This document shows, piece after piece, positions 1 through 9,437 of a stretch of 41,123 nt of DNA. Each line of letters begins with the position of its first letter. Position 1 is the first letter of the stretch. The notes beneath the pieces are model-generated. The model saw nothing but the letters and a program-made list of their open reading frames with translations. It searched no databases and had not been told where the DNA came from. The DNA comes from Bacteroidota bacterium (GTDB taxonomy: Bacteria; Bacteroidota; Bacteroidia; Bacteroidales; UBA10428). A program made the translations under genes and the position numbers. Location of the stretch: assembly GCA_003252385.1 (NCBI GenBank), contig QKEH01000020.1, positions 1-41,123 of the forward strand. The letters run 5' to 3'.

Positions 1-5
1 TTCGC

Positions 6-3000
6 TTAATCGGCGAGAATCACTTTTCGTATTTGAGAGTCGCCCTGGCTGTTGAGAGCTTTGATCAGGTACAAACCGCTGCTGAATCCTTGCAGGTCGA
101 TTACTGCCTGGCTGCCTTCAATTACACTGGTTTCAAGCAAACTTCCTTTCGATGAGTAAATTTGAATGGTATGATTGCCTTCGCTGTCCAGTTTGATATT
201 GATGCTGCCCGATGCCGGATTCGGATACAGGGTGAAGCCTTCCGAAGTCAGGTCATCTAAACCGTTGATACGGGCGTAAGGAGTTGCATTGTATACGTAG
301 CTGATGATATTCGACTCAAAGTTGCCCTGATCTACTGCATTGGCTGGTATTTGAATCACAATGGTGTCGCGTTCCCAGGGGAATACATTGAAGAAGGTAT
401 TGTCGTAGTTACCAATGTCCGCGTGGCTGCTTATAATGTCGTGATTGGTAAATCCGGTAACGGTACCATCGAAAGTAACCAGAACCTTGGTCGAAGTTTG
501 GGTGGTAACAGGAGCCGACATATCGTGTTCAAAAGCGATAACCGGAGCCTCGGGTACTTCCAAATGAAAGATTTCGCTGGCGTATGTGTTGCCGGTAGCC
601 ACTTGTTGGATGTAAATATCCTGCCCCGGAGTAACCGATTCGGGCACGCTGAAACCGAAGGCGGCGTTCGACATGTCGCTGTGGGTCGACCATTTCTGGT
701 TGGTTTTTATATCGTGCAGAGTGGTTTTTTCCACAAAGTCAATACCATTGCTAATTATAGGCCGTGAAGGAACGATAAGGGTGCTTGCCTCAGAGGCTAA
801 TTTGTTCGTGGCTTTACCTCGGAAATAATACGTGGAGGAGGCACTGAGGCCTGCAGGAGCATCGGAGCCGGTAGTCCAGTTTGCATCGCCTGCTGTTTTG
901 TATTCCTGAGCGGTACTTAAGTTCTCGTTGGTGGTTTCAGCACTGTAATTAATGGTGAACACAGGAGCCGATTCACGTGCCGGAATGATTACGGAAGTGC
1001 TGGCCGACTTGAACGATGTGGCTGTAGCCGCCACCCGGAAATACATGGTGCTGTTCAGAATGGCCGCAACACTGGTTCCGGTGAAGGTTTGCGATCCACT
1101 AAAATCGGAGCTGGTAGCATAATTGTAGGTATTGGCTACGTTGGTGGTACAGCATTCGCTTACATAATCCAGGGTAAAAGCTGGAGTGCCCGGAGCAGCT
1201 GGAACACTGAGCGATCCTGATTGCGATTTAAAGGCACTGGCCGTTGCCAGGCTGCGGAAGTTAACATCCACCCCCGGAGTGAGGGTAAGGCGGGTACCGG
1301 TTCCTGTAGTCCAGGCAGATCCGTTGGTGCTGTATTCCATGCCGCTGGTTATAGTTTCAACCGTTTTCTCAGCATCGTAGTCAATAGTAACTGTGGGTGC
1401 AGCGTTACGGGCAGGTATCACCAGGGTGTAGCCTTCCGAAGCAAAGTCGCTGGCCGTGGCCGATTTACGAATATAGAGGGTCTGTTCTGCGGCACTGGGA
1501 TTCAAAGCCAGGCTGGTACCGGAGAAGGTAGTAGCACCGGTAAAATTGCTGTTGCTAGCGTACTGGTAAGTAGAAGAGGCCGAGGTAGTTGCTGTTTCGT
1601 TACCGTAGCTTATCGAGAAACTGAAATCGACAGCAGGGCGGGCTTTAACGGTAAGGAGCGATTCCGAGGTTAAACCTACGTTGCGGAAGCTTACATTAAC
1701 GCCTGGGGTTAAGGGGATAACCGTACCGGTACCGGTAGTCCAGCTTCCTCCTGCCGGTTTGTATTGCACATCGCTGCCCACCACTTCGGTAGTGGTTCCG
1801 TTGGGGTAGTTAATGGTAAATTCGGGAGCAATATCCACCCATTCAAAATCGATATAATCGACCTTGGCCCAGGCGTTATCGCTGTTGGTTCCATCAATAC
1901 GCAGAACATCTCCGGTAGTTAAATCCACATTCGAAACGGTGCGGGTGGCATAGGCATTATTACACGATTGCCATACTCCCGTCCACGAACTAATTGTGTT
2001 ACCGTTTAGTTTTAGGGTAAAGGGAGATGCCCCGTCGTTTTCGTTCAAATACACCACTTTAATATTGTACCGTCCACTGGGTTGAGCAAAAGTAGTGGTC
2101 AGGTAACCGGTGCTGCTTCCAGTACCGGTAGCCAGGTTCCAGAGCCCGGCAACGTTTCCGTTCGAGGCACTGGCATAGGCCTGGGTGTAGTAACTGCTTT
2201 TGGTCATATTTTCAGCTTGTACCGCCAAGCTTGACGCCGTGGGGGCGGGGGCAACATATTCGCGGTCGCAGGTGCCTCCGGAAGAACTGCTGGAGGAACT
2301 GGATGAGCTGGAAGACGAACCTCCTGAAGAGCTGGAAGATGAACTGGATGAAGAACCACCTGATGAACTGCTACAGGCAGATCCGGTACCGGCATTAATA
2401 CCGTCTTCCGTACCATCCGACAGGATCGAGGGCCAACCGGGGAAGGTGCCACCGTTAGATACACAAACAAACGTACGGCGGAAGGTCAGTGGAAACCATT
2501 CGGCCCGGCGATCCCATATTGCTTGCGAATAGTTTACTGACCAAGCCGGATTCGCAATAGGTTGATCCGATTCAGTGTACATGTTGGTACCCATCCGCTT
2601 AACGTTTAACACATTGGATAAATTGATACCTCCGGCAACAACATAATAGGCAGAGAGGGTCTGAGCCGAGCCGGAATTATCCTCGAATACGGATCCGGGG
2701 CCGCCTGGTATAAGGCAATGTTTACCAGCCAGCTCGTTTCCGCTACCTGTTAAAACGTCCCACATAATGTACGACATTTTCATGGGGGTGGTACTGGTAC
2801 CTGAGGTACCCTGTGAGATTACTTCGAAGCGAGCGTAGATTTTTCCGTTCCAGTAATCAACGGGAGATTTCCAGTTACTGGGGTAATTGTTCATATTGTA
2901 CCAGTAGCTGAATCCACCATCGCAATCGTACATGGTATATTGTTCGTCGCGTATAACGAAATACTCTGCATACGTTTTATTTGTTTGCAGAGCAAGAAGA

Positions 3001-3038
3001 GCCATTACTAGCAGCAAAACACTTCTAAAAAGTTTCAT
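6..3038 (-). CDS. Secreted modular protein: unknown N-terminal domain, Ser linker, CBM6-like module, tandem repeats, T9SS sorting domain
   Basis: 1010 residues. Residues 1-24 form a signal peptide (MKLFRSVLLLVMALLALQ...). Residues 25-220 are an aromatic-rich domain I do not recognise. Residues 222-255 are a Ser/Gly linker of the kind that separates modules in polysaccharide-degrading enzymes. Residues about 271-405 resemble a CBM6-type carbohydrate-binding module (starts LAVQAENM, ends VDYIDFEWVD). About six tandem 65-80 residue beta-rich repeats follow, joined by IPAR-like hinges, then a bacterial Ig-like stretch (VLVTFDGTVTGFTNHDI). Residues about 930-1010 match a T9SS type A sorting domain (GFTLYPNPASG ... 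GLYLIK). The protein is probably exported by T9SS and attached to the surface or released, and binds a glycan. Whether the N-terminal domain is an enzyme cannot be told. The start ATG lies 23 nt from a good -7 box. Confidence 0.85.
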   Translation of the reverse strand: MKLFRSVLLLVMALLALQTNKTYAEYFVIRDEQYTMYDCDGGFSYWYNMNNYPSNWKSPVDYWNGKIYARFEVISQGTSGTSTTPMKMSYIMWDVLTGSGNELAGKHCLIPGGPGSVFEDNSGSAQTLSAYYVVAGGINLSNVLNVKRMGTNMYTESDQPIANPAWSVNYSQAIWDRRAEWFPLTFRRTFVCVSNGGTFPGWPSILSDGTEDGINAGTGSACSSSSGGSSSSSSSSSSGGSSSSSSSSSSSSSGGTCDREYVAPAPTASSLAVQAENMTKSSYYTQAYASASNGNVAGLWNLATGTGSSTGYLTTTFAQPSGRYNIKVVYLNENDGASPFTLKLNGNTISSWTGVWQSCNNAYATRTVSNVDLTTGDVLRIDGTNSDNAWAKVDYIDFEWVDIAPEFTINYPNGTTTEVVGSDVQYKPAGGSWTTGTGTVIPLTPGVNVSFRNVGLTSESLLTVKARPAVDFSFSISYGNETATTSASSTYQYASNSNFTGATTFSGTSLALNPSAAEQTLYIRKSATASDFASEGYTLVIPARNAAPTVTIDYDAEKTVETITSGMEYSTNGSAWTTGTGTRLTLTPGVDVNFRSLATASAFKSQSGSLSVPAAPGTPAFTLDYVSECCTTNVANTYNYATSSDFSGSQTFTGTSVAAILNSTMYFRVAATATSFKSASTSVIIPARESAPVFTINYSAETTNENLSTAQEYKTAGDANWTTGSDAPAGLSASSTYYFRGKATNKLASEASTLIVPSRPIISNGIDFVEKTTLHDIKTNQKWSTHSDMSNAAFGFSVPESVTPGQDIYIQQVATGNTYASEIFHLEVPEAPVIAFEHDMSAPVTTQTSTKVLVTFDGTVTGFTNHDIISSHADIGNYDNTFFNVFPWERDTIVIQIPANAVDQGNFESNIISYVYNATPYARINGLDDLTSEGFTLYPNPASGSINIKLDSEGNHTIQIYSSKGSLLETSVIEGSQAVIDLQGFSSGLYLIKALNSQGDSQIRKVILAD

Positions 3039-3061
3039 AGGTAAGAATTTTAAAGTTGCCT

Positions 3062-3089
3062 CAAAGTTATAATGTGGAATAATGCCAAA
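3062..3089 (-). promoter_or_regulatory. Bacteroidota-type promoter of the secreted CBM6 protein
   Basis: On the minus strand TAACTTTG (3069-3062) matches the Bacteroidota -7 consensus TAnnTTTG exactly. A TTTG (3089-3086) lies 16 nt upstream as a plausible -33 element. The start codon follows after a 23-nt stretch. Confidence 0.55.
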
Positions 3090-3165
3090 AATAAAAAGTT
3101 GATGAACGATGGAAATTACTTGATTTATTCAAGTTCTTTTAAGTTTTCAGCGATTGGAAATGAGT

Positions 3166-4083
3166 TTAATGTTTAAAAGAAATTTTCCTTTTATAACGAT
3201 AAATCAGTTTTAAAGTTCCGGGAATTTTAAACAGAATGCGTGCAATATTCATCCATCCTTTGGCATGTAACCTGGGCGGCAGGGTAACTTCGTTATACAT
3301 GCTGAAGAAGTAGGCAATATTATTTAATCGCGATTGCTCGAGGGTTAAACGGGTAAGCAGGTTGTGGCGTTTGCTCTTTTTAATTAGGTTGAGGCGGTAC
3401 AAGTACACATCGTTTATCATGGCTTCCATTAACCGGTTGGTCGACTGGGTGGGCGATACGCGGTAGTAGGCAAATTTCTGCTGCACCTGGAACATTCGCG
3501 AGGCGCTGGCCATGCGGCACCAAAAGTCGTTGTCGCCAATGGGATGCAGTGCCACATTAAACCCGCCCAGGCGGAGCGCCAGTTCTTTATTAATGGTCAC
3601 TCCGGGGTAAGCGGAAAGATTTTCGAAGAAGAAATACGCTTCATCCACCTCGCGGATATCATCGGTAATGGATACTTTTTCGTGTATGCCCTGCCACTCT
3701 TCGGCTCCAACCTGGCAATCGACTGCAAAGCCACCCATGCCTCCGTTTCCGTATTTTTCGATCATCTTTTGAGCCAATTCCACATATTGGCAGTGCAGCG
3801 TATCGTCGTCGTGAAGTATGGTGAGCCAGGGTGTGTCGCAATAGCGGATACAATTGTTAAAGTTTTCATCCTGGTGGACGGTTTCATCAGTTTTAATATA
3901 CTTAATCAGCGGATTGTTGTAGCTGTCCACTATTTTTTTGAACTCATCGTGTGGCGAATGGTTGTCGACTACCACAATTTGACATTTAACAGTTTGATTG
4001 AGTGCGCTTTCCAGTGCAGTTTTAAAATAGTCGGTTCGTTTGTATACCGGAAAGGTAATGGAAAAAAGGTCGGTCATTTTCAT
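3166..4083 (-). CDS. Glycosyltransferase family 2 (GT-A fold)
   Basis: 305 residues. The N-terminus FSITFPVYKRTDYFKTALES and the VVVDNHSPHD segment form the nucleotide-sugar binding half of a GT2 domain, and HDDDT (91-95) is the metal-binding DXD motif. The central NDFWCRM segment (around residues 184-190) sits where GT2 enzymes carry the catalytic base ED-type motif. The C-terminal hundred residues are basic and helical with no clear membrane span. It should transfer a sugar from a nucleotide donor onto a surface glycan or lipid-linked intermediate at the cytoplasmic face; donor and acceptor cannot be read. It is divergent from a second GT2 gene at 4210 and close to a flippase, which suggests a small exopolysaccharide or LPS patch. 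Confidence 0.85.
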   Translation of the reverse strand: MKMTDLFSITFPVYKRTDYFKTALESALNQTVKCQIVVVDNHSPHDEFKKIVDSYNNPLIKYIKTDETVHQDENFNNCIRYCDTPWLTILHDDDTLHCQYVELAQKMIEKYGNGGMGGFAVDCQVGAEEWQGIHEKVSITDDIREVDEAYFFFENLSAYPGVTINKELALRLGGFNVALHPIGDNDFWCRMASASRMFQVQQKFAYYRVSPTQSTNRLMEAMINDVYLYRLNLIKKSKRHNLLTRLTLEQSRLNNIAYFFSMYNEVTLPPRLHAKGWMNIARILFKIPGTLKLIYRYKRKISFKH

Positions 4084-4209
4084 AATTCACAGATTAGAAT
4101 AATCGCACTTCTTTAAGAGAATGCGGAATTGGGCAATTTTTTTTGTGAAATTACACGCATCGGAATACATTCGCAAAAGAATTGTTAGTATTAACAAGAA
4201 TTTATTCTG

Positions 4210-5250
4210 ATGAGCATGAAATCCATTCAGCCCGGGGTGAGTATCCTGATTTGCACCTACAACGGTGCATCACGTTTAACCCCAACTTTGCAGGCATTAT
4301 TGAATCAGGAACGGACAGCATCCATTCCCTGGGAGATTGTGCTGGTGGACAATGCATCGACCGATAACACCTGCGAAGTGGTGCGGGAAATCATGTCGGG
4401 GGCCAACGTGCCCTTTCGCTTACTCAGTGAGCCCCGTCCGGGACGCGACCATGCCCTGCGCACCGGCTTTGAGCAGGTACAGTACGAGTATGTATGCAAT
4501 GTGGACGACGATACCTGGGTATGTTCCGATTATGTAGCTCAGGTTTGGGAAATCATGCCGGCGCATCCGGAGGTTGCAGTATGCGGAGGACAGGGTACAG
4601 GAGAGTTTGAAGTGCCCCCCCCGAATTGGCTTGAAGCATTGCAAACCTCGCTGGCCATTGGTCCACAGGGCGATATGGAAGGTATTTTGGGTGCGGATTC
4701 CCAATCCTATCTCTATGGTGCCTGTGCGGTATATCGTAAGTCGTTATGGGATAAGGTACAACAGAGTGGTTTTACGTTTTTTCTTTCGGGGCGGAAGGGG
4801 AAGAAACTGAATTCGGGCGAAGATTTTGAACTTTGCCAGGTATGGTTGATGGCAGGTTATAAGCTCTACTACCGGCCTCAAATTACCTTTAAACATTATA
4901 TGCCGGCGGGGAGGCTTACCTGGCCGTACTTTAAAAAGCTGTTCCGTGCCTTTGGTCGTGCCGATCTGGTGATGCAGCAATACCTGAAAGCTACGGGAAG
5001 GGTGAAGGGAATCCGAGGGCGCTGTATGAAAACCTATGCCGGTTACTTCTTTTATTTGACGGCTAAAGTGGTATTGAGTGGGCCAAAATGCCTTTATTCA
5101 ATGCTGACAAAGAACGAAGGAAATGAGGATCTCCTTTTGTTACTTCGCGAACAGGCGTTCTGGTTTGAGCTGTTGACCCACCGGAAACGTTTTTTAGCGG
5201 TTAAACGTGCCATAAAGGCTGCTGCCTGGAAGAATGCTTTTACTACCTAG
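4210..5250 (+). CDS. Glycosyltransferase family 2
   Basis: 346 residues. PGVSILICTYNGASRL begins the GT-A fold, LVDNASTDNT follows at about 45-54, and VDDDT (98-102) is the DXD motif. The segment SGEDFELCQVWLMAGYKLYY carries the ED pair expected of the catalytic base. The C-terminal third contains one hydrophobic stretch (YAGYFFYLTAKVVLS) that may associate with the membrane. Its role is sugar transfer in surface polysaccharide synthesis. The Wzx-like flippase follows in the same direction after 105 nt, so the two may be co-transcribed. The start ATGAGCATG has a second in-frame ATG two codons later; either is possible. The sugar specificity is unknown. Confidence 0.87.
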   Translation: MSMKSIQPGVSILICTYNGASRLTPTLQALLNQERTASIPWEIVLVDNASTDNTCEVVREIMSGANVPFRLLSEPRPGRDHALRTGFEQVQYEYVCNVDDDTWVCSDYVAQVWEIMPAHPEVAVCGGQGTGEFEVPPPNWLEALQTSLAIGPQGDMEGILGADSQSYLYGACAVYRKSLWDKVQQSGFTFFLSGRKGKKLNSGEDFELCQVWLMAGYKLYYRPQITFKHYMPAGRLTWPYFKKLFRAFGRADLVMQQYLKATGRVKGIRGRCMKTYAGYFFYLTAKVVLSGPKCLYSMLTKNEGNEDLLLLLREQAFWFELLTHRKRFLAVKRAIKAAAWKNAFTT

Positions 5251-5355
5251 TTGGCGTTCCCTGCAATAGGGTATCTCTAATGATTCGCACACAAATTGCA
5301 ATTCATAAACTTTTTTTCGCTTCCTTCGTAGGGAGTAGATATTAAATCCGAATAC

Positions 5356-6804
5356 ATGTTAAAAAAATTTCTCAACAGTGCCATGCTCATGACCTGGGCC
5401 GGCGATTTTGTAAGGTTGGTATCACCTTTTATTATTGTCCCTTTGGTCATCCGGTTTTATTCGAACGAGGAGCAAACGTTCTATTTTATGCTGCAAATTA
5501 TTTATTCGTTTGCTTTGGTGGCCGATGCTGGCATTAGTTCGGTTATTGTACGTGCTACCTCGTATTTTAAAGCCGGAGCCGACAAGGTACCCAAGAATCG
5601 AGAGGAATTTGACAACGCCGACAAGTTTGAGAACCGGCCTCCCAATATGGCTATGGTTTCGGATCTGTTTAATACCTCACGAAGAATCTATTTTATTCTG
5701 ACCGCCATTTTTATTGTATTGCTCAGTACTGCCGGGGTTTCGATATTCTGGAACGTGATGCGTATGACTGGCCATCGCCCTGATATGTGGGGAGCCTATG
5801 CTATTTTGGTAGTATACTTTGGCCTTTACATGGTCAATATGCGTTGGTCGTCGTTTATGCGGGGGCTCGATTTTGTAGCACAAGAGGCCCGGTATAACAT
5901 TTTGGCAACCGCCTTCCGGATTGTATTGTGGATTATTGCGCTAAGTTTTAAAATGAAACCCATTGCACTAACCACTGCGCTGCTTTTCGAAGGTGTTTTT
6001 ATGTATTTCTTTCGGCGGTATTTTATTAACCGGTGGTTTGCCTCCATGAAGGTTAATCCCTACAAGGAGGGTAAGTTTAATCTGACCCTTTTTAAAACGC
6101 TGTGGCCTGCAGCCTGGCGGCAGGGAGGTATTCAGTTGGGGAACTTCATGGTGGAGCGGGGCAATAACCTGATTATTTTGCAGGTACACGATGCAGCCCT
6201 GATGGCTAATTTTACTTTTACCACCTGGATATTAAAAACCATATTTGGCATTTCGCTCACTCCGGTGTATTCCCGTTTACCCGTACTCTACAAACATGCC
6301 GCCGAAAAAAACTTTGGGGAACTCAAAAGGTCTGCTGCCGGGTATATGTTTATCGGACTATTCATAATTTGTTTTGCCTATGCCCTGCTTGGTGCTTTTG
6401 GTAATACCATTCTGGAACATACCGGCGACGAACGGCGCTTTATTTATCCTTTGGTGCTGTTTATTGTAATGGCCATTACCGAGGTGCTTGATTTGCATTC
6501 CAGTTTCCATGCGGGTGTATACACCTCTACCAACCATATTCCTTTTCTCTGGCCTTCGCTGATCGCGGGCATGGCTATTTATTTTGTCGGCCGCTTCTAT
6601 GCATTGGCAGCCTTCGGGGTAGCCGGGATTATCTTTACCCGCTTTTTGGTTCAGATTTGCTTTAACAACTGGTATGCCATGTATTTGAACCTTAAGTTTT
6701 TGAAATGGCCGTTTTTTAAGTTTTTACTGGACGTTCCGCGCTATGGGGTACTGTTTCTAAAAGAAAAGATTGTTCATTTCTCTCCGGCATTTTTAAAACG
6801 ATAA
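5356..6804 (+). CDS. Polysaccharide flippase, Wzx/MATE-like (oligosaccharide translocase)
   Basis: 482 residues with about twelve hydrophobic segments, for example FILTAIFIVLLSTAGVSIFW, GYMFIGLFIICFAYALLGAF and FIVMAITEVLDL. The length and the N-terminal pattern (membrane helix, VPLVIRFYSNEEQTFYFMLQ) fit the MOP superfamily of lipid-linked oligosaccharide flippases. Such proteins move undecaprenyl-linked glycan units across the inner membrane. The insertion rich in charged residues at about 70-100 lies in a loop. It is the last gene of a plus-strand run starting with the GT2 at 4210 and is followed by a terminator hairpin at 7074-7120. An exporter for another lipid-linked substrate cannot be excluded. 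Confidence 0.82.
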   Translation: MLKKFLNSAMLMTWAGDFVRLVSPFIIVPLVIRFYSNEEQTFYFMLQIIYSFALVADAGISSVIVRATSYFKAGADKVPKNREEFDNADKFENRPPNMAMVSDLFNTSRRIYFILTAIFIVLLSTAGVSIFWNVMRMTGHRPDMWGAYAILVVYFGLYMVNMRWSSFMRGLDFVAQEARYNILATAFRIVLWIIALSFKMKPIALTTALLFEGVFMYFFRRYFINRWFASMKVNPYKEGKFNLTLFKTLWPAAWRQGGIQLGNFMVERGNNLIILQVHDAALMANFTFTTWILKTIFGISLTPVYSRLPVLYKHAAEKNFGELKRSAAGYMFIGLFIICFAYALLGAFGNTILEHTGDERRFIYPLVLFIVMAITEVLDLHSSFHAGVYTSTNHIPFLWPSLIAGMAIYFVGRFYALAAFGVAGIIFTRFLVQICFNNWYAMYLNLKFLKWPFFKFLLDVPRYGVLFLKEKIVHFSPAFLKR

Positions 6805-7073
6805 CTGCTGCGGTAAAGTCCCTTGTGGTGTGTTTTATGGACGTTGATCTTTTGGGAAGGCTGCAACCGAAGTTACAAGTGTGTATCTGTGTGCTGTTAA
6901 TAGGACAGATCCTGAGAATTAGCCATCGAGTAAGTGTAAGCGTAGTTGGAAGGAGGGTGAAGTTCAATTTTAAGTGGCCAGGAATAGTGAAGGAATACCA
7001 TTCGTAACGGTAACGTTACAAGTTCGGCTTTGAATGAAGCATTTCGATTTGTATGGTTTCAATCTGGTGGAAT
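6805..7073. other. Intergenic stretch between convergent genes, no gene seen
   Basis: About 270 bases before the terminator. A 60-codon open frame at 6825-7007 has no family resemblance and an atypical composition, so I do not call it a gene. A perfect 10-bp palindrome GTAACGTTAC lies at 7010-7019; its role is unknown. Confidence 0.5.
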
Positions 7074-7120
7074 ATAAAAAAACAAGGGGTTGTCTATTTA
7101 AGGTAACCCCTTGGTTTTTT
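7074..7120. terminator. Bidirectional Rho-independent terminator
   Basis: AAGGGGTT (7084-7091) pairs with AACCCCTT (7105-7112) across a 13-nt loop. The stem is flanked by an A-run on the left and GGTTTTTT on the right, so it can end transcription from the flippase on the plus strand and from the small outer-membrane protein gene on the minus strand. Confidence 0.8.
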
Positions 7121-7137
7121 ATATTCCTGAACTGGTT

Positions 7138-7611
7138 TTAAAGAATATATCTGGCAGATAGGGCAAAACCGTATCCCCAAAAACCGGAGTATGCTGCGAA
7201 ATTGATTAAGGGTTTCCAGTCAAAGCTCAGGTTGAGCGGGATGTCTTTAAAATTGTACTCCATGCCAAGGATGCCGTCGATTCCTATGACTGATTGGCTG
7301 CCGTGATCGTGATATCTGGTATTGTAATGGTCATTCCATACACCGATATGGGCGCCGCCACCATAGTACCAGTTTAACCCTTCGGTTTCAATACCAAACT
7401 TATGGACTTCGTAAAGTCCGGTAAGGTCGGATCCATACCAACCTACACCCAGAATACCCTCCAGGGCACCCGTATGGCTTACAAAATGTTTTACGGTAAA
7501 TCCGTTGGAAAAACCGGCACGTAAACCTAAGGCCGTGATATAATCCTGAGCCTTACTAAGATTACATATGGAAATTAGAACAAAGAGAGGAATGATAATT
7601 TTGCGTTTCAT
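7138..7611 (-). CDS. Small outer-membrane beta-barrel-like protein
   Basis: 157 residues. A signal peptide ends near residue 21 (IPLFVLISICNLSKAQ). The mature part alternates hydrophobic and polar residues and is rich in Gly, Tyr and Trp (GILGVGWYGSDLTGLYEV, LNWYYGGGAHIGVW, SGFWGYGFALSARYIL), and the chain ends in a barrel-like strand. The size suits an eight-stranded barrel of the kind often annotated as a hypothetical outer-membrane protein in Bacteroidota. It stands alone on the minus strand between the terminator at 7074-7120 and the flavoprotein gene 60 nt upstream. No enzymatic motif is visible. Confidence 0.75.
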   Translation of the reverse strand: MKRKIIIPLFVLISICNLSKAQDYITALGLRAGFSNGFTVKHFVSHTGALEGILGVGWYGSDLTGLYEVHKFGIETEGLNWYYGGGAHIGVWNDHYNTRYHDHGSQSVIGIDGILGMEYNFKDIPLNLSFDWKPLINFAAYSGFWGYGFALSARYIL

Positions 7612-7671
7612 AATCGAAGTTTTTGTGTAAACGTTAAAACAGTGGCTTTATGATGCAGCTGAAAGGTATTG

Positions 7672-8955
7672 TTAATTTGAAGATTTCAATTTTTCCATGC
7701 ACGAGCTAGCAGCTAGATAGGCAGTGGAGTAGGCAATTTGGAGGTTATATCCTCCGGTTTTGGCATCCTGATCTATTACTTCGCCGGCGAAATACAGGTT
7801 GTGTATCCGGTCAGACTGCATGGTCATACAATCGATTTCATGAGTGGGTACTCCGCCGGAAGTGATCATAGCCTCTTTGAAGCCCCGGCTGCCGGTTATT
7901 TCAAAGGTCCAGTCCTTTATGTAGCGCAAGATATTGCGTCGCTCTCTGGCACTCAGCTGGTGCCCTTCTTTTTTGCCATCAATGGCAGTAAGGGTAAGTA
8001 ATTCCGGCACCAGCTTTGAAGGTATCCACAGACGGACAATGTTGTCGATTTGTTTTTTGCCGTGGACATTCAGATCCGATAGCATGCGGCTATCAAGTTT
8101 CTCTTCATCCACATCGGGTAACAAATCAAGATGCACCTCAACCTTATGGCCTTTGTGGAGTTCATCCACGGCAAAGCGGCTCAGAGACAGAATGGCCGGA
8201 CCGGTGAGCCCGAAGTGGGCAAAGAGCAATTCGCCAAATTCGGTAAGGTTTTTTTTGCCGTTTACCCACAGGGAAGCGGCTACATCCTGTAAGGCAAGTC
8301 CCTGGAGTTTCCGGGTCAGGTCGCCTGCAGTAGTTAACGGGACCAGTGCCGGAAGGGGCTCAGTTATCGAATGCCCTGCCTGACGGGCCAACAGGTAGCC
8401 ATCGCCGGTAGATCCGGTAGCCGGGTACGATTTGCCTCCCGTACACAGAATGACCTGTCTGGCCGTGTAAAGTATTTCCGTATCTTCGTGGAGAGCTCGT
8501 ATTCCAACAACCGAATTATCGTCGAGAACCAGTTCCCTGACCTGCGTCTGGGTATGTATAGTTACCTGATGGTTGCTTCCCCATCGAAGCAGCGCATGTA
8601 ATACATCTTGTGCTTTGTTGCTTTCGGGAAAAATACGGTTGTCCTCTTCTGTAGTGGTGGCAACTCCCTGCTCGGCAAGTAATGCAATAAGGTCTTTTAT
8701 AAAGAATGTTTTAAATGCCGGGACAAGAAAACGTCCTGTCGGGAAAATATTTTTAAAGTAGGTGGATAGGGGGGCTGCATGGGAGATATTGCATCGACCA
8801 TTGCCCGTAATCAGCAGTTTTCGCCCTGGTTGCTTCATCTTCTCGAGCAGGACCACCTTTCCGCCAAGTTGAGCGGCACGGCCTGCAGCAATAAGCCCGG
8901 CAGGGCCTCCTCCAATAACTGCCACATCGAATGTGGTTGACTTTATTACCCCCAT
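7672..8955 (-). CDS. HI0933/BaiN-family FAD-dependent oxidoreductase
   Basis: 427 residues from the chosen start. The dinucleotide-binding motif DVAVIGGGPAGLIAAGRAA is followed by LLEKMKQPGRKLLITGNGRCNIS, a signature of the HI0933-like flavoprotein family. Near the C-terminus MITSGGVPTHEID and YFAGEVIDQDAKTGGYNLQIA give the family's second FAD-contacting stretch. These proteins are cytoplasmic NAD(P)/FAD oxidoreductases of mostly unknown substrate; the BaiN name comes from a bile-acid enzyme and need not apply here. The frame is open for 46 codons further upstream, but that part has no family similarity, and a TACTTTTG -7-like box lies within it at 8964-8971, so the ATG at 8955 is preferred. 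Confidence 0.88.
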   Translation of the reverse strand: MGVIKSTTFDVAVIGGGPAGLIAAGRAAQLGGKVVLLEKMKQPGRKLLITGNGRCNISHAAPLSTYFKNIFPTGRFLVPAFKTFFIKDLIALLAEQGVATTTEEDNRIFPESNKAQDVLHALLRWGSNHQVTIHTQTQVRELVLDDNSVVGIRALHEDTEILYTARQVILCTGGKSYPATGSTGDGYLLARQAGHSITEPLPALVPLTTAGDLTRKLQGLALQDVAASLWVNGKKNLTEFGELLFAHFGLTGPAILSLSRFAVDELHKGHKVEVHLDLLPDVDEEKLDSRMLSDLNVHGKKQIDNIVRLWIPSKLVPELLTLTAIDGKKEGHQLSARERRNILRYIKDWTFEITGSRGFKEAMITSGGVPTHEIDCMTMQSDRIHNLYFAGEVIDQDAKTGGYNLQIAYSTAYLAASSCMEKLKSSN

Positions 8956-9210
8956 ATTGGATGCAAAAGTACGGAAAGCTTTGATATAAAAAACCGGCCT
9001 CCGGGAAGCTGTCAACAAAAACACTGTTGCGCTACACCATGGGGTAAACCATACTTTTATCCAAACTATATTTCGACTTTCGGCGGCACGCAAAAATGCG
9101 CGACATTTTTAGTGCTTTCGATCGACTACGCGCCCCCGGGAAAGGACATCAATTGCACCCGGAAATTGATATAAGCTTTCGGACAATTTTTGGAACTTCA
9201 TCACACACAA

Positions 9211-9239
9211 ACAGAGCCGGTCCAATGAACCGGCTCTGT
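9211..9239. repeat. Perfect 11-bp inverted repeat, possible hairpin
   Basis: ACAGAGCCGGT (9211-9221) and ACCGGCTCTGT (9229-9239) form a GC-rich stem with a 7-nt loop. The plus-strand side is followed by AATTAAAA, not a T-run. The minus-strand side is followed by the moderately T-rich TTGTGTGTG, so it might be a weak minus-strand terminator. It does not lie directly behind any called gene. Confidence 0.6.
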
Positions 9240-9437
9240 AATTAAAACTAGTAACCCTATTTGCGATTAACGCTTTTGCTTTTACTTAACAGACTTCTGG
9301 TTATTAGATTTTAAGTGCATTACGCCCAATAGACATGAAAGAAGGATAAAACACGTATGGAAATTTAAAAAAAACTTTTTGGGAGGTGGTTTGCTTTTGC
9401 TATTTGGGTACACGCTAGCATTACAGTGCAGGGAATA

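Noticed and set aside
2278-2380. Repetitive Ser-codon tract as a DNA repeat or CRISPR-like array
   Set aside because: It is a low-complexity Ser/Gly linker inside a reading frame with irregular codons, not spaced repeats.
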